Below, one piece after another: positions 1 to 8,900 of a stretch of 33,250 nucleotides of DNA; positions within the stretch are counted from its first letter, which is position 1; the number at the start of each line of letters is the position of its first letter. Position numbers and translations under genes: made by a program. This stretch comes from Methanobacteriota archaeon (lineage in GTDB: Archaea > Thermoplasmatota > Poseidoniia > Poseidoniales > Poseidoniaceae). Below the pieces are notes generated by a model. That model saw only the letters and a list, made by a program, of their open reading frames with translations. It searched no databases and had not been told where the DNA came from. The DNA is taken from the NCBI GenBank assembly GCA_029979085.1, contig JAPOIF010000003.1, positions 1 through 33,250 on the forward strand. Reading direction: 5' to 3'.

Positions 1-1818
1 ATGGATCACCACACCAGTCGTAAGCAATGGCAAGCACGAAGCAATCTGCTGGGATGGGGACGTACGCCGCATCTGGAGACGGAATGCAAGCGAACCAGAA
101 CAGGTGTTCTTCCTCGCCGTCAATCGAACCGTGCTTGGAATCTTGCTGGACGTGCCATTGTTGACGCTTGGTGGCAGGCACGTCAAGCCTTGCGTCCACA
201 ACGCGAAACGCTCTCGTTCATTGCTCGTTTGTTGTTCCCTGAAGATGAAGACAAACAGAAGATCGACATTGATGCCTCGAACATGGACGAAGAATGGGCG
301 AACCGGCCTGATGAAGTCATGGAGTACTGCGTTCGAGACGCTGCCTTACCGCTCGATATCCTTCACGCGATTCAAGCGATTCGTCGTAAGGAAGCGGTTG
401 CTGCGGTAGCCAAAGTGCCGTTTGAAACAGCTGCCAATGGAAGCACATCGCAACTGCTCGACAGTCTCGTCATTCGATTGGCCGACCGCAAGAACGTGGC
501 CGTTCCATTGACGGGAAGTGCGGAAGCCAAGGAAGGCCAAATCACTGGAGGTTATGTTCACGATGTTGAGGCAGGATTGCATCCATGGATTGCTGTTCTG
601 GATTTCAAGAGCATGTATCCGAGCATCATGATCGGTAACAACGTCTGCTATACGACGCGTATCGATCCTTCGCATCCTGAGCAACCTGCTGAAGGTGATG
701 CCACACACGTCTCGCCAACGGAAGCCGTCTTCTGGAGTGCTGAACATCGCAAAGGATTGGTTCCAACCTTGCTCGAAGATTTGATGAATCAACGTGATGA
801 GCACAAGGCGCAAATCAAACTCGCTCGTAAGGATGAGCAGGTGGAAAAAGAAGAGTTCCACGATTCGATGCAGTACGCTGTCAAAATTATGATGAACTCC
901 TTCTACGGCGTTTTCGCATCAGGCTTCTATCGCTTTACCCACAAGGATTTGGGTTCATCCATCACAGCATGGGCGCGTCAAAACATCAAGACCATCATTC
1001 AGAAGTTGGAAGAAGAAGGCCATCATGTGGTCTATTCCGATACGGATTCCATTTTCGTTTGTTCACCTGTTCCAGAAGGGTCGCCTTCTGTCTTAAAGGA
1101 AGACGATGATGAGGCAACGATTGCAGCCTATGAAGCTGCAAAACAAGCGATGATCGACTTTGGTCTTGACATTGCCAAGCAGTACAGCCGTGATTCTGCA
1201 GTGCTTGAATACGAGAAGGGACTCTCCGTTTTCTTTAGTCATGGTGCGAAGAAGCGTTACGTTGGCCAGGTCGTCTATCCAAGCGAAGAGATGTTGATTC
1301 GTGGCTATGAAACGCAACGCACCGATTCGTTCGAATACCTGACAACGAGCATGAAGAAGACGTTCACGTACGCGCTTGCCGATGAGGGGGATGCTCTGGT
1401 ACATCATGCTCGAGAATGTGTTGCTGCGTTGAAGAAACACGAGGTTGATGCGCGTCGATTGATTCTCGCAAAATCGTGCAAAGGTCGTGTTCAATCCAAT
1501 GGAGAGGTTGACTTCTCCAAGGATTATGCCCGTCCAGAAAGTATGGCTCAAGTCCGTGCAGCGATGATTCTCATCGAGCGTGGTCTCGGCTTTACGCCAG
1601 GTATGAAAATCTCCTACGTGGTTACCAACGCATCAAAGCGACCCATGCAAGTCCATCCTTGGATTGAGGCTGAAGACGATGGTGGCATCCCAGGTTACGA
1701 TGGTCGATTCTATGCCGAGCGATTGGCTGCTGCCTTGGGACGAATCACCGAAGCATTTGGATGGAATGCAAAGGAACTGTTCGACGGGAATCGTCAAACA
1801 ACGTTGTTCTCGTTTTAG
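1..1818 (+). CDS. polB: Family B DNA polymerase, 5'-truncated by window edge
   Basis: Replicative or repair DNA polymerase of family B, which has 5'-3' polymerase and 3'-5' exonuclease activity. The frame is open from base 1 and the protein starts in mid-domain, so the N-terminal domain and motifs Exo I and Exo II (roughly 300 residues in family members) lie outside the window; the first ATG is not a true start. Visible in the 605-residue fragment: Exo III YCVRD (109-113), the GGYV linker (183-186), motif A DFKSMYPSI (201-209), motif B KIMMNSFYG (295-303), motif C YSDTDS (345-350) with both catalytic aspartates, and the thumb motif KKRY (417-420). The protein ends in QTTLFSF, which fits a PCNA-interacting peptide (QxxLxxF) at the extreme C terminus, as in other archaeal PolBs. 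All catalytic motifs are intact. The downstream lipoprotein gene follows after about 50 bases. Confidence 0.96.
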   Translation: MDHHTSRKQWQARSNLLGWGRTPHLETECKRTRTGVLPRRQSNRAWNLAGRAIVDAWWQARQALRPQRETLSFIARLLFPEDEDKQKIDIDASNMDEEWANRPDEVMEYCVRDAALPLDILHAIQAIRRKEAVAAVAKVPFETAANGSTSQLLDSLVIRLADRKNVAVPLTGSAEAKEGQITGGYVHDVEAGLHPWIAVLDFKSMYPSIMIGNNVCYTTRIDPSHPEQPAEGDATHVSPTEAVFWSAEHRKGLVPTLLEDLMNQRDEHKAQIKLARKDEQVEKEEFHDSMQYAVKIMMNSFYGVFASGFYRFTHKDLGSSITAWARQNIKTIIQKLEEEGHHVVYSDTDSIFVCSPVPEGSPSVLKEDDDEATIAAYEAAKQAMIDFGLDIAKQYSRDSAVLEYEKGLSVFFSHGAKKRYVGQVVYPSEEMLIRGYETQRTDSFEYLTTSMKKTFTYALADEGDALVHHARECVAALKKHEVDARRLILAKSCKGRVQSNGEVDFSKDYARPESMAQVRAAMILIERGLGFTPGMKISYVVTNASKRPMQVHPWIEAEDDGGIPGYDGRFYAERLAAALGRITEAFGWNAKELFDGNRQTTLFSF

Positions 1819-1867
1819 ACGAACAACTCGCAAAAGGCTTCTAAATGACGGAAAGGCAGGCAATGGT

Positions 1868-3070
1868 ATGGGCGCAATGAGAAAAGCAACCTTCCTTGCT
1901 GTGCTGATGATGATCAGTGGACTTGCTGGATGCTTTGGCGGAGAGGAAGATGAGAACACGGAAGAAATCGTGGCCGTCTTCACATACTCGCCAGCAACCA
2001 ACATTCGTGCTGGGCAGACCATTGACTTCGATGCACGAGACTCGCTTCCTACAGGCGTTGCCCTGACCTACAAGTGGGATTTCGATGGTGACAATTCGAT
2101 CGATGCGACCGGCCGAACTGCGGATTGGTCGTATCCAGAAATTGGTGAATACACCGTTGAATTGATCGTCAGCGATGGTTCGAGAAGTCAATCAACGACC
2201 AAGACGTTGACCATTGTCGATGCGACCGCATTGCCACCAACCGCTGAAATCACCTCGTACTCCTCGGAGGAAGATTGTGAAGGTGAAGACGTGGATACGG
2301 GAAGCTACATCCACGTATGGGTCTGCGACTTGGACAAGTCAAACACCGACCGTACAGCAGATACGGAAGCCACCATCGAACTTGATGCAGGTGATTCAAC
2401 CTCGGGTTCTTCCGACGATTACGTTTCCAAGTACCATTGGGATTTGGATCTCGAATTTGATGCCGATGGCGATGGCGACCCTGCCAATGACAACGATCTC
2501 GAAGGTGAAACGGTTGAATGGAAAGACCTCAGTCCTGGTGAATACGAAATCGGTTTAACCATCACCAATGGAAAAGGCTTGACCGATTCAGACGACATCA
2601 AGGTCTACGTGTCCTATGCTGCCTCATGGCTGGACTTTGAGATGGGAGGAAACACATCAGGCAGTCCTGTCGAACTCGATTTCGAATTCGTGGTCAATTA
2701 CGACCAAGACAAAGGCAACACCATTCGCAAAGCTGTTGGCGAACTGACCTATCCAAAGATCGACGCTGACTGTACCGATATCACGCCTGGTGAAGGCAAC
2801 AACTGTCGAGCCAAACTCGATTTGCATGCCTTCAACGAAGAGGATGAAGAAGCGACCAATACGTCGAACACAGCCGTTGACCAACGCGAAGATGGTGATT
2901 GCAACAGCGACGATAACGACTGCGTTCATCTGACATTGTCTTCGTACTTGTTTACCGACTCAGAGAGTGACAGCACCTATGGAGACGGAGAGTGGACGAT
3001 CAAGATTCGAAACAATCGAGTGAACGATTTGCAAGTTGAATCGTTGGTTATCCGTTTGGTCTACAAGTAA
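1868..3070 (+). CDS. PKD-domain lipoprotein
   Basis: Predicted secreted, membrane-anchored lipoprotein of 400 residues. The N terminus is a short positively charged start, a hydrophobic stretch and a lipobox GLAGC with the lipidated Cys at about residue 22; an acidic, Gly-rich spacer follows. Residues about 34-120 form a PKD-type beta-sandwich with the typical WDFDGD and YTVELIVSDG elements. A second Ig-like unit (about 125-260) carries an Asp-rich stretch suggesting Ca2+ binding. The last 140 residues form a third beta domain with Cys pairs, ending in a GEWTIKIRN strand reminiscent of P-domains. The frame stays open upstream into polB, but the signal peptide fixes the start at 1868 or the in-frame ATG at 1877. 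Ligand and function are unknown; adhesion or binding of extracellular polymers would fit PKD proteins but is inference. Confidence 0.85.
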   Translation: MGAMRKATFLAVLMMISGLAGCFGGEEDENTEEIVAVFTYSPATNIRAGQTIDFDARDSLPTGVALTYKWDFDGDNSIDATGRTADWSYPEIGEYTVELIVSDGSRSQSTTKTLTIVDATALPPTAEITSYSSEEDCEGEDVDTGSYIHVWVCDLDKSNTDRTADTEATIELDAGDSTSGSSDDYVSKYHWDLDLEFDADGDGDPANDNDLEGETVEWKDLSPGEYEIGLTITNGKGLTDSDDIKVYVSYAASWLDFEMGGNTSGSPVELDFEFVVNYDQDKGNTIRKAVGELTYPKIDADCTDITPGEGNNCRAKLDLHAFNEEDEEATNTSNTAVDQREDGDCNSDDNDCVHLTLSSYLFTDSESDSTYGDGEWTIKIRNNRVNDLQVESLVIRLVYK

Positions 3071-3159
3071 AACCGCGAGACTCAACCACTTTTCGCTCCC
3101 AAAATTGAGCCTTTTCTTACCGACTCTTTCAAATAGGGGTTGTTTGTCGCAGGGATGCT

Positions 3160-3165
3160 AAGGAG
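3160..3165 (+). promoter_or_regulatory. Shine-Dalgarno of EF-1A
   Basis: AAGGAG lies nine bases before the EF-1A ATG at 3175. It fixes the start and agrees with the conserved N terminus of the protein. Confidence 0.8.
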
Positions 3166-3174
3166 TAATTTAGT

Positions 3175-4470
3175 ATGCCATCACAATGGGAAGATAAGAG
3201 CAAGCCACACCGTAACATCGTCTTCGTAGGTCACGTCGATCACGGAAAGTCGACCACTGTCGGTCGTCTTCTCCTCGACTCAGGCCACATCGAAGCGCAC
3301 GTTATCGAGAAGAACGAAAAACTCGCCGCTGAGGCAGGTAAGGCCGGATTCGGTCTTGCATATGTCATGGACGGTCTAAAGGAAGAGCGAGAGCGTGGAA
3401 TTACCATCGACGTCGCTCACAAGGAGTTCTTTACTCCTAAGTACTACTGGACCATCATCGACGCTCCAGGTCACCGAGACTTCGTCAAGAACATGATCAC
3501 CGGTGCTTCGCAAGCTGACACAGCGGTTCTCCTCTGTGCTGCAAACGACGGTGTCAACGCACAAACCAAGGAACACGCTTTCCTTGCTAAGGTTCTTGGT
3601 GTTAAGGAACTCATCGTCCACGTTAACAAGATGGACATTTCTGGTGTTGACTGGTCCGAGGACAAGTACAAGTCAGCTGTTAGCGAAGTCACCGCACTTC
3701 TCAAGATGGCTGGATTTGGTTCTCAACTCGACAACATTCCAATGATTCCTGCTTCGTCCCTCAACGGCGACAACGTCTTTGAGAAGTCCGACAAGTGCCC
3801 ATGGTACAACGGACCAACCCTCTTCGAGGCTATTGACGCTGCAGCAATGCCAAACAAGCCAATCGACAAGCCACTTCGACTACCTATCCAAGACGTCTAC
3901 AAGATCTCTGGTATCGGTACTGTCCCAGTCGGTAAGATCGAAACCGGAACCCTGAACACTGGTAAGACCGTTGTCTTCAACCCGTCCCAGAAGTCCGCTG
4001 AGGTCAAGTCAATTGAGATGCACCACACAATGGTCGACAAGGCTGAGCCAGGCGACAACGTTGGTTTCAACGTCCGTGGTCTTGCAGCTACCGACATCCG
4101 CCGTGGTGACGTCGCTGGATACTCTGACAGTGAGCCAACCTTCGTCCGACACGATGAGACCTTCGTTGGTCAAATCCAACTCATGGACATTCCAAAGGCT
4201 GTTTCCGTCGGATACACTCCAGTCTTCCACGCTCACACTGCACAAGTCGCTGTTCGCTTCCAAGAACTTCTTGAGAAGACCAACAAGGCTGGTAAGGAAG
4301 CAAACCCATCGTTCCTCAAGAACGGCGATGCATGTTTGATTCGATTCCAACCAACCAAGCCAATGGCAATCGAGCAAATGGACACCTTCCCTGAGTTGTC
4401 CCGATTCGCTATCCGTGACATGGGTAAGACCGTCGCAGCTGGTGTTTGTCTCAAGATCGAGAAGAAGTGA
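3175..4470 (+). CDS. tuf: Translation elongation factor 1-alpha (aEF1A)
   Basis: GTPase that delivers aminoacyl-tRNA to the ribosomal A site. At 431 residues it has the usual archaeal length and looks complete. G-domain motifs are intact: G1 GHVDHGKS (19-26), the switch region RERGITID (about 72-79), G3 DAPGH (96-100) and G4 NKMD (151-154). The two beta-barrel domains follow, with GTVPVGKIETG marking domain 2. S10 follows after 40 bases in the same direction, the order found at the end of the archaeal str operon; S12, S7 and EF-2 are not in this window. Codon choice is strongly biased (AAG for Lys, AAC for Asn, GAC and CTC frequent), unlike the neighbouring surface-protein genes, as expected for a highly expressed gene. 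Confidence 0.98.
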   Translation: MPSQWEDKSKPHRNIVFVGHVDHGKSTTVGRLLLDSGHIEAHVIEKNEKLAAEAGKAGFGLAYVMDGLKEERERGITIDVAHKEFFTPKYYWTIIDAPGHRDFVKNMITGASQADTAVLLCAANDGVNAQTKEHAFLAKVLGVKELIVHVNKMDISGVDWSEDKYKSAVSEVTALLKMAGFGSQLDNIPMIPASSLNGDNVFEKSDKCPWYNGPTLFEAIDAAAMPNKPIDKPLRLPIQDVYKISGIGTVPVGKIETGTLNTGKTVVFNPSQKSAEVKSIEMHHTMVDKAEPGDNVGFNVRGLAATDIRRGDVAGYSDSEPTFVRHDETFVGQIQLMDIPKAVSVGYTPVFHAHTAQVAVRFQELLEKTNKAGKEANPSFLKNGDACLIRFQPTKPMAIEQMDTFPELSRFAIRDMGKTVAAGVCLKIEKK

Positions 4471-4510
4471 GTGAACATCACTCATTGATTTGGTGCAGGA
4501 GGAGTAGAGT

Positions 4511-4840
4511 ATGGCAGCCGTTACCGTCATCAAGTTGACTGGCAACAACCACTCAGACATTGACCACGTTGCTGGTCAAATCCGAAACATCTGCACGCAG
4601 AACGAGACAAAGCTTCGAGGACCAATCCCTCTACCAACACGCCGTCTGGTCGTTCCTGTCCGACGTGCTCCTGATGGTGAAGGAAGCGAAACCTACGATC
4701 ACTGGGAACTTCGAGTTCACAAGCGTTTGTTGGAGATGCACATCAATTCCGGTAAGGACGAGAGCGCTCTCCGCATGGTTGCAAAGATCGACATTCCAGA
4801 CTCTGTTACCATTGAACTTTCAATGCGCACAGTCAACTGA
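4511..4840 (+). CDS. rps10: Small ribosomal subunit protein uS10
   Basis: Ribosomal protein S10 of the 30S head, 109 residues, close to the archaeal norm of about 102. Recognisable segments are the N-terminal strand AVTVIKLTGN, the GPIPLPTRR loop (about residues 37-45) that reaches into the rRNA, and the LRVHKRLLEMH segment followed by a C-terminal beta hairpin. A strong ribosome binding site (GGAGGAG at about 4499-4505) precedes the ATG. It is probably cotranscribed with EF-1A. The gene ends 45 bases before the convergent GINS-like gene; that gap contains a short inverted repeat (GTTCG-AA-CGAAC, 4844-4855) but no clear terminator. Confidence 0.97.
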   Translation: MAAVTVIKLTGNNHSDIDHVAGQIRNICTQNETKLRGPIPLPTRRLVVPVRRAPDGEGSETYDHWELRVHKRLLEMHINSGKDESALRMVAKIDIPDSVTIELSMRTVN

Positions 4841-4885
4841 AGTGTTCGAACGAACGGATGAAGCGAGCATCAACGATGCTCAAAT

Positions 4886-5872
4886 TCACAACGGGGCAGC
4901 TTCAGCTACGCCTGATTCAATGAGCCACTGTGCCATGGTTTCATCCAAGTTGTGAACATCACCAATGTGGAGAACCAGTTCCGATCCGTCTGCTGTTGCA
5001 ATAGGTTCGTCAAAGGATTGAACAATTCGAATGCGAACCTTTGGAAGTTCTTCTGATTCGGTTTCATCCTCGCTCATCCAATCATCGGTGATGGTAGGTG
5101 TCGCCGAGGGCGCAAGTTCCATGGCAGCACCATGTCGACCCTCTTTCGAAGGTGCAGGTGCTTCTGGAAGAGGCATGGGTGGCTCTTCTGGTTGATGTTC
5201 AGATGGGTCTTGTGTCGCTTCGTACGCATCCCATTCAAGGGCTGCAATGCGATCTTCTTCATCAACATCGAACGTATCCATTGGTTCTGGTTTCTCATCT
5301 TCAAACACCAATGCAGGTGGAGCTCGATCGGTCAAGGCCTCTTCGGTAAAATCATCCAACTGCATCGTACCAGGTTTGTGCGTTGGTTCAACAAATTCCA
5401 TCTCTCCACGCAGTCCATCCTGCATTTCTCTCCATCCAATGGTCATCTTGAATTTGTCCATTTCCTTCTCAATGGCATTGTAGAGTGCACGCTCAGCAGC
5501 ATCAGCCTTCTGCCAATCGATGGGCGGTAGTGGTGTTGCAACATCACTGACGTTCGTTGCCATTCGAAGCGATTGTGAGGAGGCATGCGTCATCATGGCA
5601 ACCATTCGTCGTCGAGCCAATTCTGAAGCGATGTGACGAACGTTTGCTTGACGCTTTTGTTCGTTCTGAACGCGAAGATCTGCACCATGTTTGCGAATCA
5701 TTCCGTGGATCTGCAAATCGAGTGTGGTTAACAGGCGCTTAACCATCTCCCAGAAATCCTTGCGAGGAAGGTGAACGGGGACGTGACGGCTGGTTTGCTG
5801 CCGATAGGTGGCGAACAACTGCTCCTGAATCTCACGGGCCTGTTCTGGCGTGAGGAGGTTGTCGCTCGACAT
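4886..5872 (-). CDS. Probable GINS complex subunit (Gins51-like)
   Basis: Probable archaeal GINS protein, the scaffold that links MCM helicase to other replisome parts. The C-terminal 50 residues resemble the small beta-rich B domain of Gins51: VRIRIVQSF, then a central ADGSELVLHIGDVHNLD stretch, then AQWLIESGVAEAAPL, matching the family pattern of a charged strand, a gD-v-Lp turn and an a-L-i-g-A helix. The N-terminal half is helical (about 1-170), like the A domain. Between them lies a 100-residue acidic, Pro-rich linker, making the protein (328 residues) longer than compact Gins51 proteins (about 190) but similar to long-linker forms. The frame extends to a TTG at 5914, but three consecutive ATGs at 5878, 5875 and 5872 follow a GAGG; the third has the best spacing (8) and is used here. 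The assignment rests on pattern recognition of one short domain and could be wrong. Confidence 0.55.
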   Translation of the reverse strand: MSSDNLLTPEQAREIQEQLFATYRQQTSRHVPVHLPRKDFWEMVKRLLTTLDLQIHGMIRKHGADLRVQNEQKRQANVRHIASELARRRMVAMMTHASSQSLRMATNVSDVATPLPPIDWQKADAAERALYNAIEKEMDKFKMTIGWREMQDGLRGEMEFVEPTHKPGTMQLDDFTEEALTDRAPPALVFEDEKPEPMDTFDVDEEDRIAALEWDAYEATQDPSEHQPEEPPMPLPEAPAPSKEGRHGAAMELAPSATPTITDDWMSEDETESEELPKVRIRIVQSFDEPIATADGSELVLHIGDVHNLDETMAQWLIESGVAEAAPL

Positions 5873-5916
5873 CATCATAGCCTCGGTGTTTGGGTCTTTG
5901 AACTCTCTTGTCAAGA

Positions 5917-5924
5917 CTTAATCA
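5917..5924. promoter_or_regulatory. Candidate TATA element in divergent promoter region
   Basis: CTTAATCA (TGATTAAG on the other strand) is the only AT-rich TATA-like stretch between the divergent GINS-like and giant surface-protein genes. Read on + it predicts a start near 5945, giving a leader that holds the 5952-5974 hairpin. Read on - it predicts a start near 5895, about 20 bases before the triple ATG. Weak match; it may serve one gene, both or neither. Confidence 0.3.
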
Positions 5925-5951
5925 ACGAAGACGAGGCTTCAAACCAAATGG

Positions 5952-5974
5952 CTCACCTCGCGAAGCGAGGTGAG
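5952..5974. promoter_or_regulatory. Perfect hairpin covering the ribosome binding site of the giant gene
   Basis: CTCACCTCGC (5952-5961), loop GAA, GCGAGGTGAG (5965-5974): a perfect 10-bp inverted repeat. The 3' arm contains GAGGTGA, the Shine-Dalgarno for the GTG start at 5979, so in RNA the stem would hide the ribosome binding site. As DNA it could also be a dimer-binding operator between two divergent genes. The repeat is seen directly; the regulatory role is inferred. Confidence 0.6.
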
Positions 5975-5978
5975 ATAG

Positions 5979-8900
5979 GTGAATCAGCCAAAGAAGCACG
6001 TTTCTGCGGTCTTCCTTGTGCTGTTGCTTGTCCTCGTTGCGCCTTCAACCTATGTTCAATCACGAACGGTAACCTATGGTCCTGTCACCTTCCAACCTGC
6101 GACCAATGAAACGACCGTTGATGCGAACATCTCATCGATTCAAGTTCCAGCCAATCACAGCATTACTTCTGGATTCGTTTCCGTTGAACCTGTTTGGGAA
6201 ACGGTCGAAGAAAATGGAACCTACTTTGGAGCGAACCTTCCCAATGCATGGGCGAACGGAACGCACAATCTCACCTCTTCGCTGGCACATGGTGGCCAAC
6301 TCTCGCTTGCAACCGATTCTTCTGTCGGTTCGCTTACTGATTTTGAAGCGACCAAGATGGTACCAACCGGTTGGTTGACCATGGGTCAAGATGGAGAAGC
6401 TTGGGGTGTTCAGAACCTCTCATCGCTTCAAACCGGTCCAAGTCCAAGGGATGGAAACCATTCGCTGGCATACCTTACAACGATTGAGAACGCTTCAGGT
6501 TGCATCATTTCTCCGCACTATCAAACGCCGGAATTCATCAGCAACATGTCGTTAACGTTCGATCATTGGCGTTCCTTAGCTTCCGATGATGCTGCTTGGG
6601 TTGAGTACACACTGGACAACCAATCCTCATGGCAACAACTTGTTCCGAATGGTGGTTATTCCGATTCGGTTACTGCGAATCATCACAGCATGGCTCAATC
6701 CCTAACGTCGATATGGTCTGGTGATGATGAACAATGGACGACTTCACGTTTCGAATTGGATCAACTGGCAAACATTGCGACCAGTGAAACGATGCGCTTC
6801 CGTCTATGCATCGCCATCGGAGCCTCAACCAACCAACGTGATGGTTGGTTCATCGACAACGTCACGTGGCACAATCAAGGCGATCAACCGGGAACGTGGT
6901 TCCATGGAAACCTTGCAGGAGATTATGCTCCGAATGCCGATGGAACGCTCATCATGCCAATCGATTTCTCCGGCTTAACCAATCCCATCGAACTTGAAGT
7001 TCGATCAAACTGGGACATTGAAGGCGGCAACAACGATGGCCTGACCATTTGGTATTCGATGGATTTAGGTGTCACCTGGGTTCTGCTTACACCGCTTCCG
7101 GGGCTTCCTGGAAATGGTGTGATCTACCAAGGCATCTTCTACCAAGACGAATCGTTTGGATGGCTCCCCATGTTCTATCCAGTTCCTGCTACGGCCTCGT
7201 CCCATGCGAATGCTTCCAGCGCTTTGCTGAAGTTCAATGTTCAAACCGATGCGATTGTCAATCATGGTGGTGGTGCTCCTGCCAATGGCTGGGAAGGTAT
7301 CATGATCGATGACGTACAGTTGCATTCAGGAGCAAATACTGCCAATCATGTCATCCGTGTTCTCAACAATTTCACCACACAACCAACCTATCAGAACGGT
7401 TCGGTCGACGGTTGGTTGGACAACGTCAGTGCTCCGAATCAATGGCAATGGGTATCGACCATGGGTGTAAACGGTCCGGAAACGGATGTCGATTCCTTCG
7501 AAGATGCGCACATGATGCCTGAGGGTTGGGCGATCGAAAACTTCCGTGGAGTTGGCTGGACGCATGGCTTGCTTGGAAACACGACCTTGGGACCTTCACA
7601 ATGGCATTCTGGACAAAACGGTGTAGGTATTCAGTTGAACGGACAATACGCTGCAAATTCCTATGCGCATCTCATTTCACCTGAATATGTTCTTCCAGAC
7701 AACGTCACGGCTCAACTCTCGTTCCGCCATTGGATCTGCACCGAAGCAGCATGGGACGGTGGAGCCGTTTCAGTTTCGACCGATGGTGGATTGAACTGGT
7801 GGTACCTTCCAGCTGACCCTGGTGGCTTCCATGACCGTATCTCGACGGTGAACACCAACTCTCCATTCTATGGCGAAGGGCTGCTCGACGGTTCACAGGT
7901 CACGGGAGGCTGTGGAAGTGGTGCACCACGACCCTTTGAACTGAAGACGGCAGACATTTCCAACCTTTCTGGTCAATCGGTTCGCCTTCGATTCTCGTTC
8001 TTTTCCGATCAATACGTTGAACGCGATGGATGGTACATCGACGATGCAGGCATCGATGTGTCCTTGTTTGAATTGGAAGGCGATTGGGTTTCTCCAAGCA
8101 TTACGCCCCATCCCGTTTTTGGCTACGGTCATCTCGACGGACTTGCGCATGAGCCTGCCAATACCTCACTTCGGTTCAGCCTCTTGGATTCAAACGGTGA
8201 CATCATCCCCGAATACGAGCAACGAATTCTACCGTTCTCTGTTGATTTGAATCCGGTCGAGCATCCATCGGTCAACATTGTTGTCCATATGGCCTCAGAC
8301 AACCCGTATCTGACCCCAACCGTTGAACGATTGGGACTCGGTGTTGTTCAGAGCTTTGGACGATACCATCAGAAATACAACAGTGAAATGAGCGATTTCG
8401 AAGTGCTGCAAGACGGATTCTTGCAAGCAACAATAGGCACGACGGTTGATTTCGTGGTCAGCCCAGGTTGCGTCTATGATGCTGTGACCTTCCATCAATA
8501 CGGTGGAAACCTATCCCTGTATTCGTTCTCCTTTACACAGAGTTCAAGTCAGTATTTCCAAGGTTCGCCTTCTGTCAAAATCGATCAATACAACGTCAAT
8601 GGAGAGAAGGAATTGTATGCGCCATGGTCGTTCACATTGAGTTCGGGTGAAGCCTTCCGTTCGCTTGTTCTTGAACCGCGGTGCATCGTTCCTCCACAAG
8701 GTCCACACGTCACCGTCGGACAGAATCAACTGGTGGCAATCGACTGGCCACCAACTGGCGACGATTCGAACTATGGCGTTCAATTGCAGTTCGATTCGCT
8801 CGTCAATGGCACGAACATCATCGATGCAACACAAGACGGACAATTGTACGTCAATACGTCCGCCTCGACCACCTATCAATTCCGTCACCTCATCGCCTTA

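Noticed and set aside
4844-4855. GTTCG-AA-CGAAC between S10 and the GINS-like gene as a terminator
   Set aside because: Only a 5-bp stem with no T-rich tract on either strand; too weak to call.
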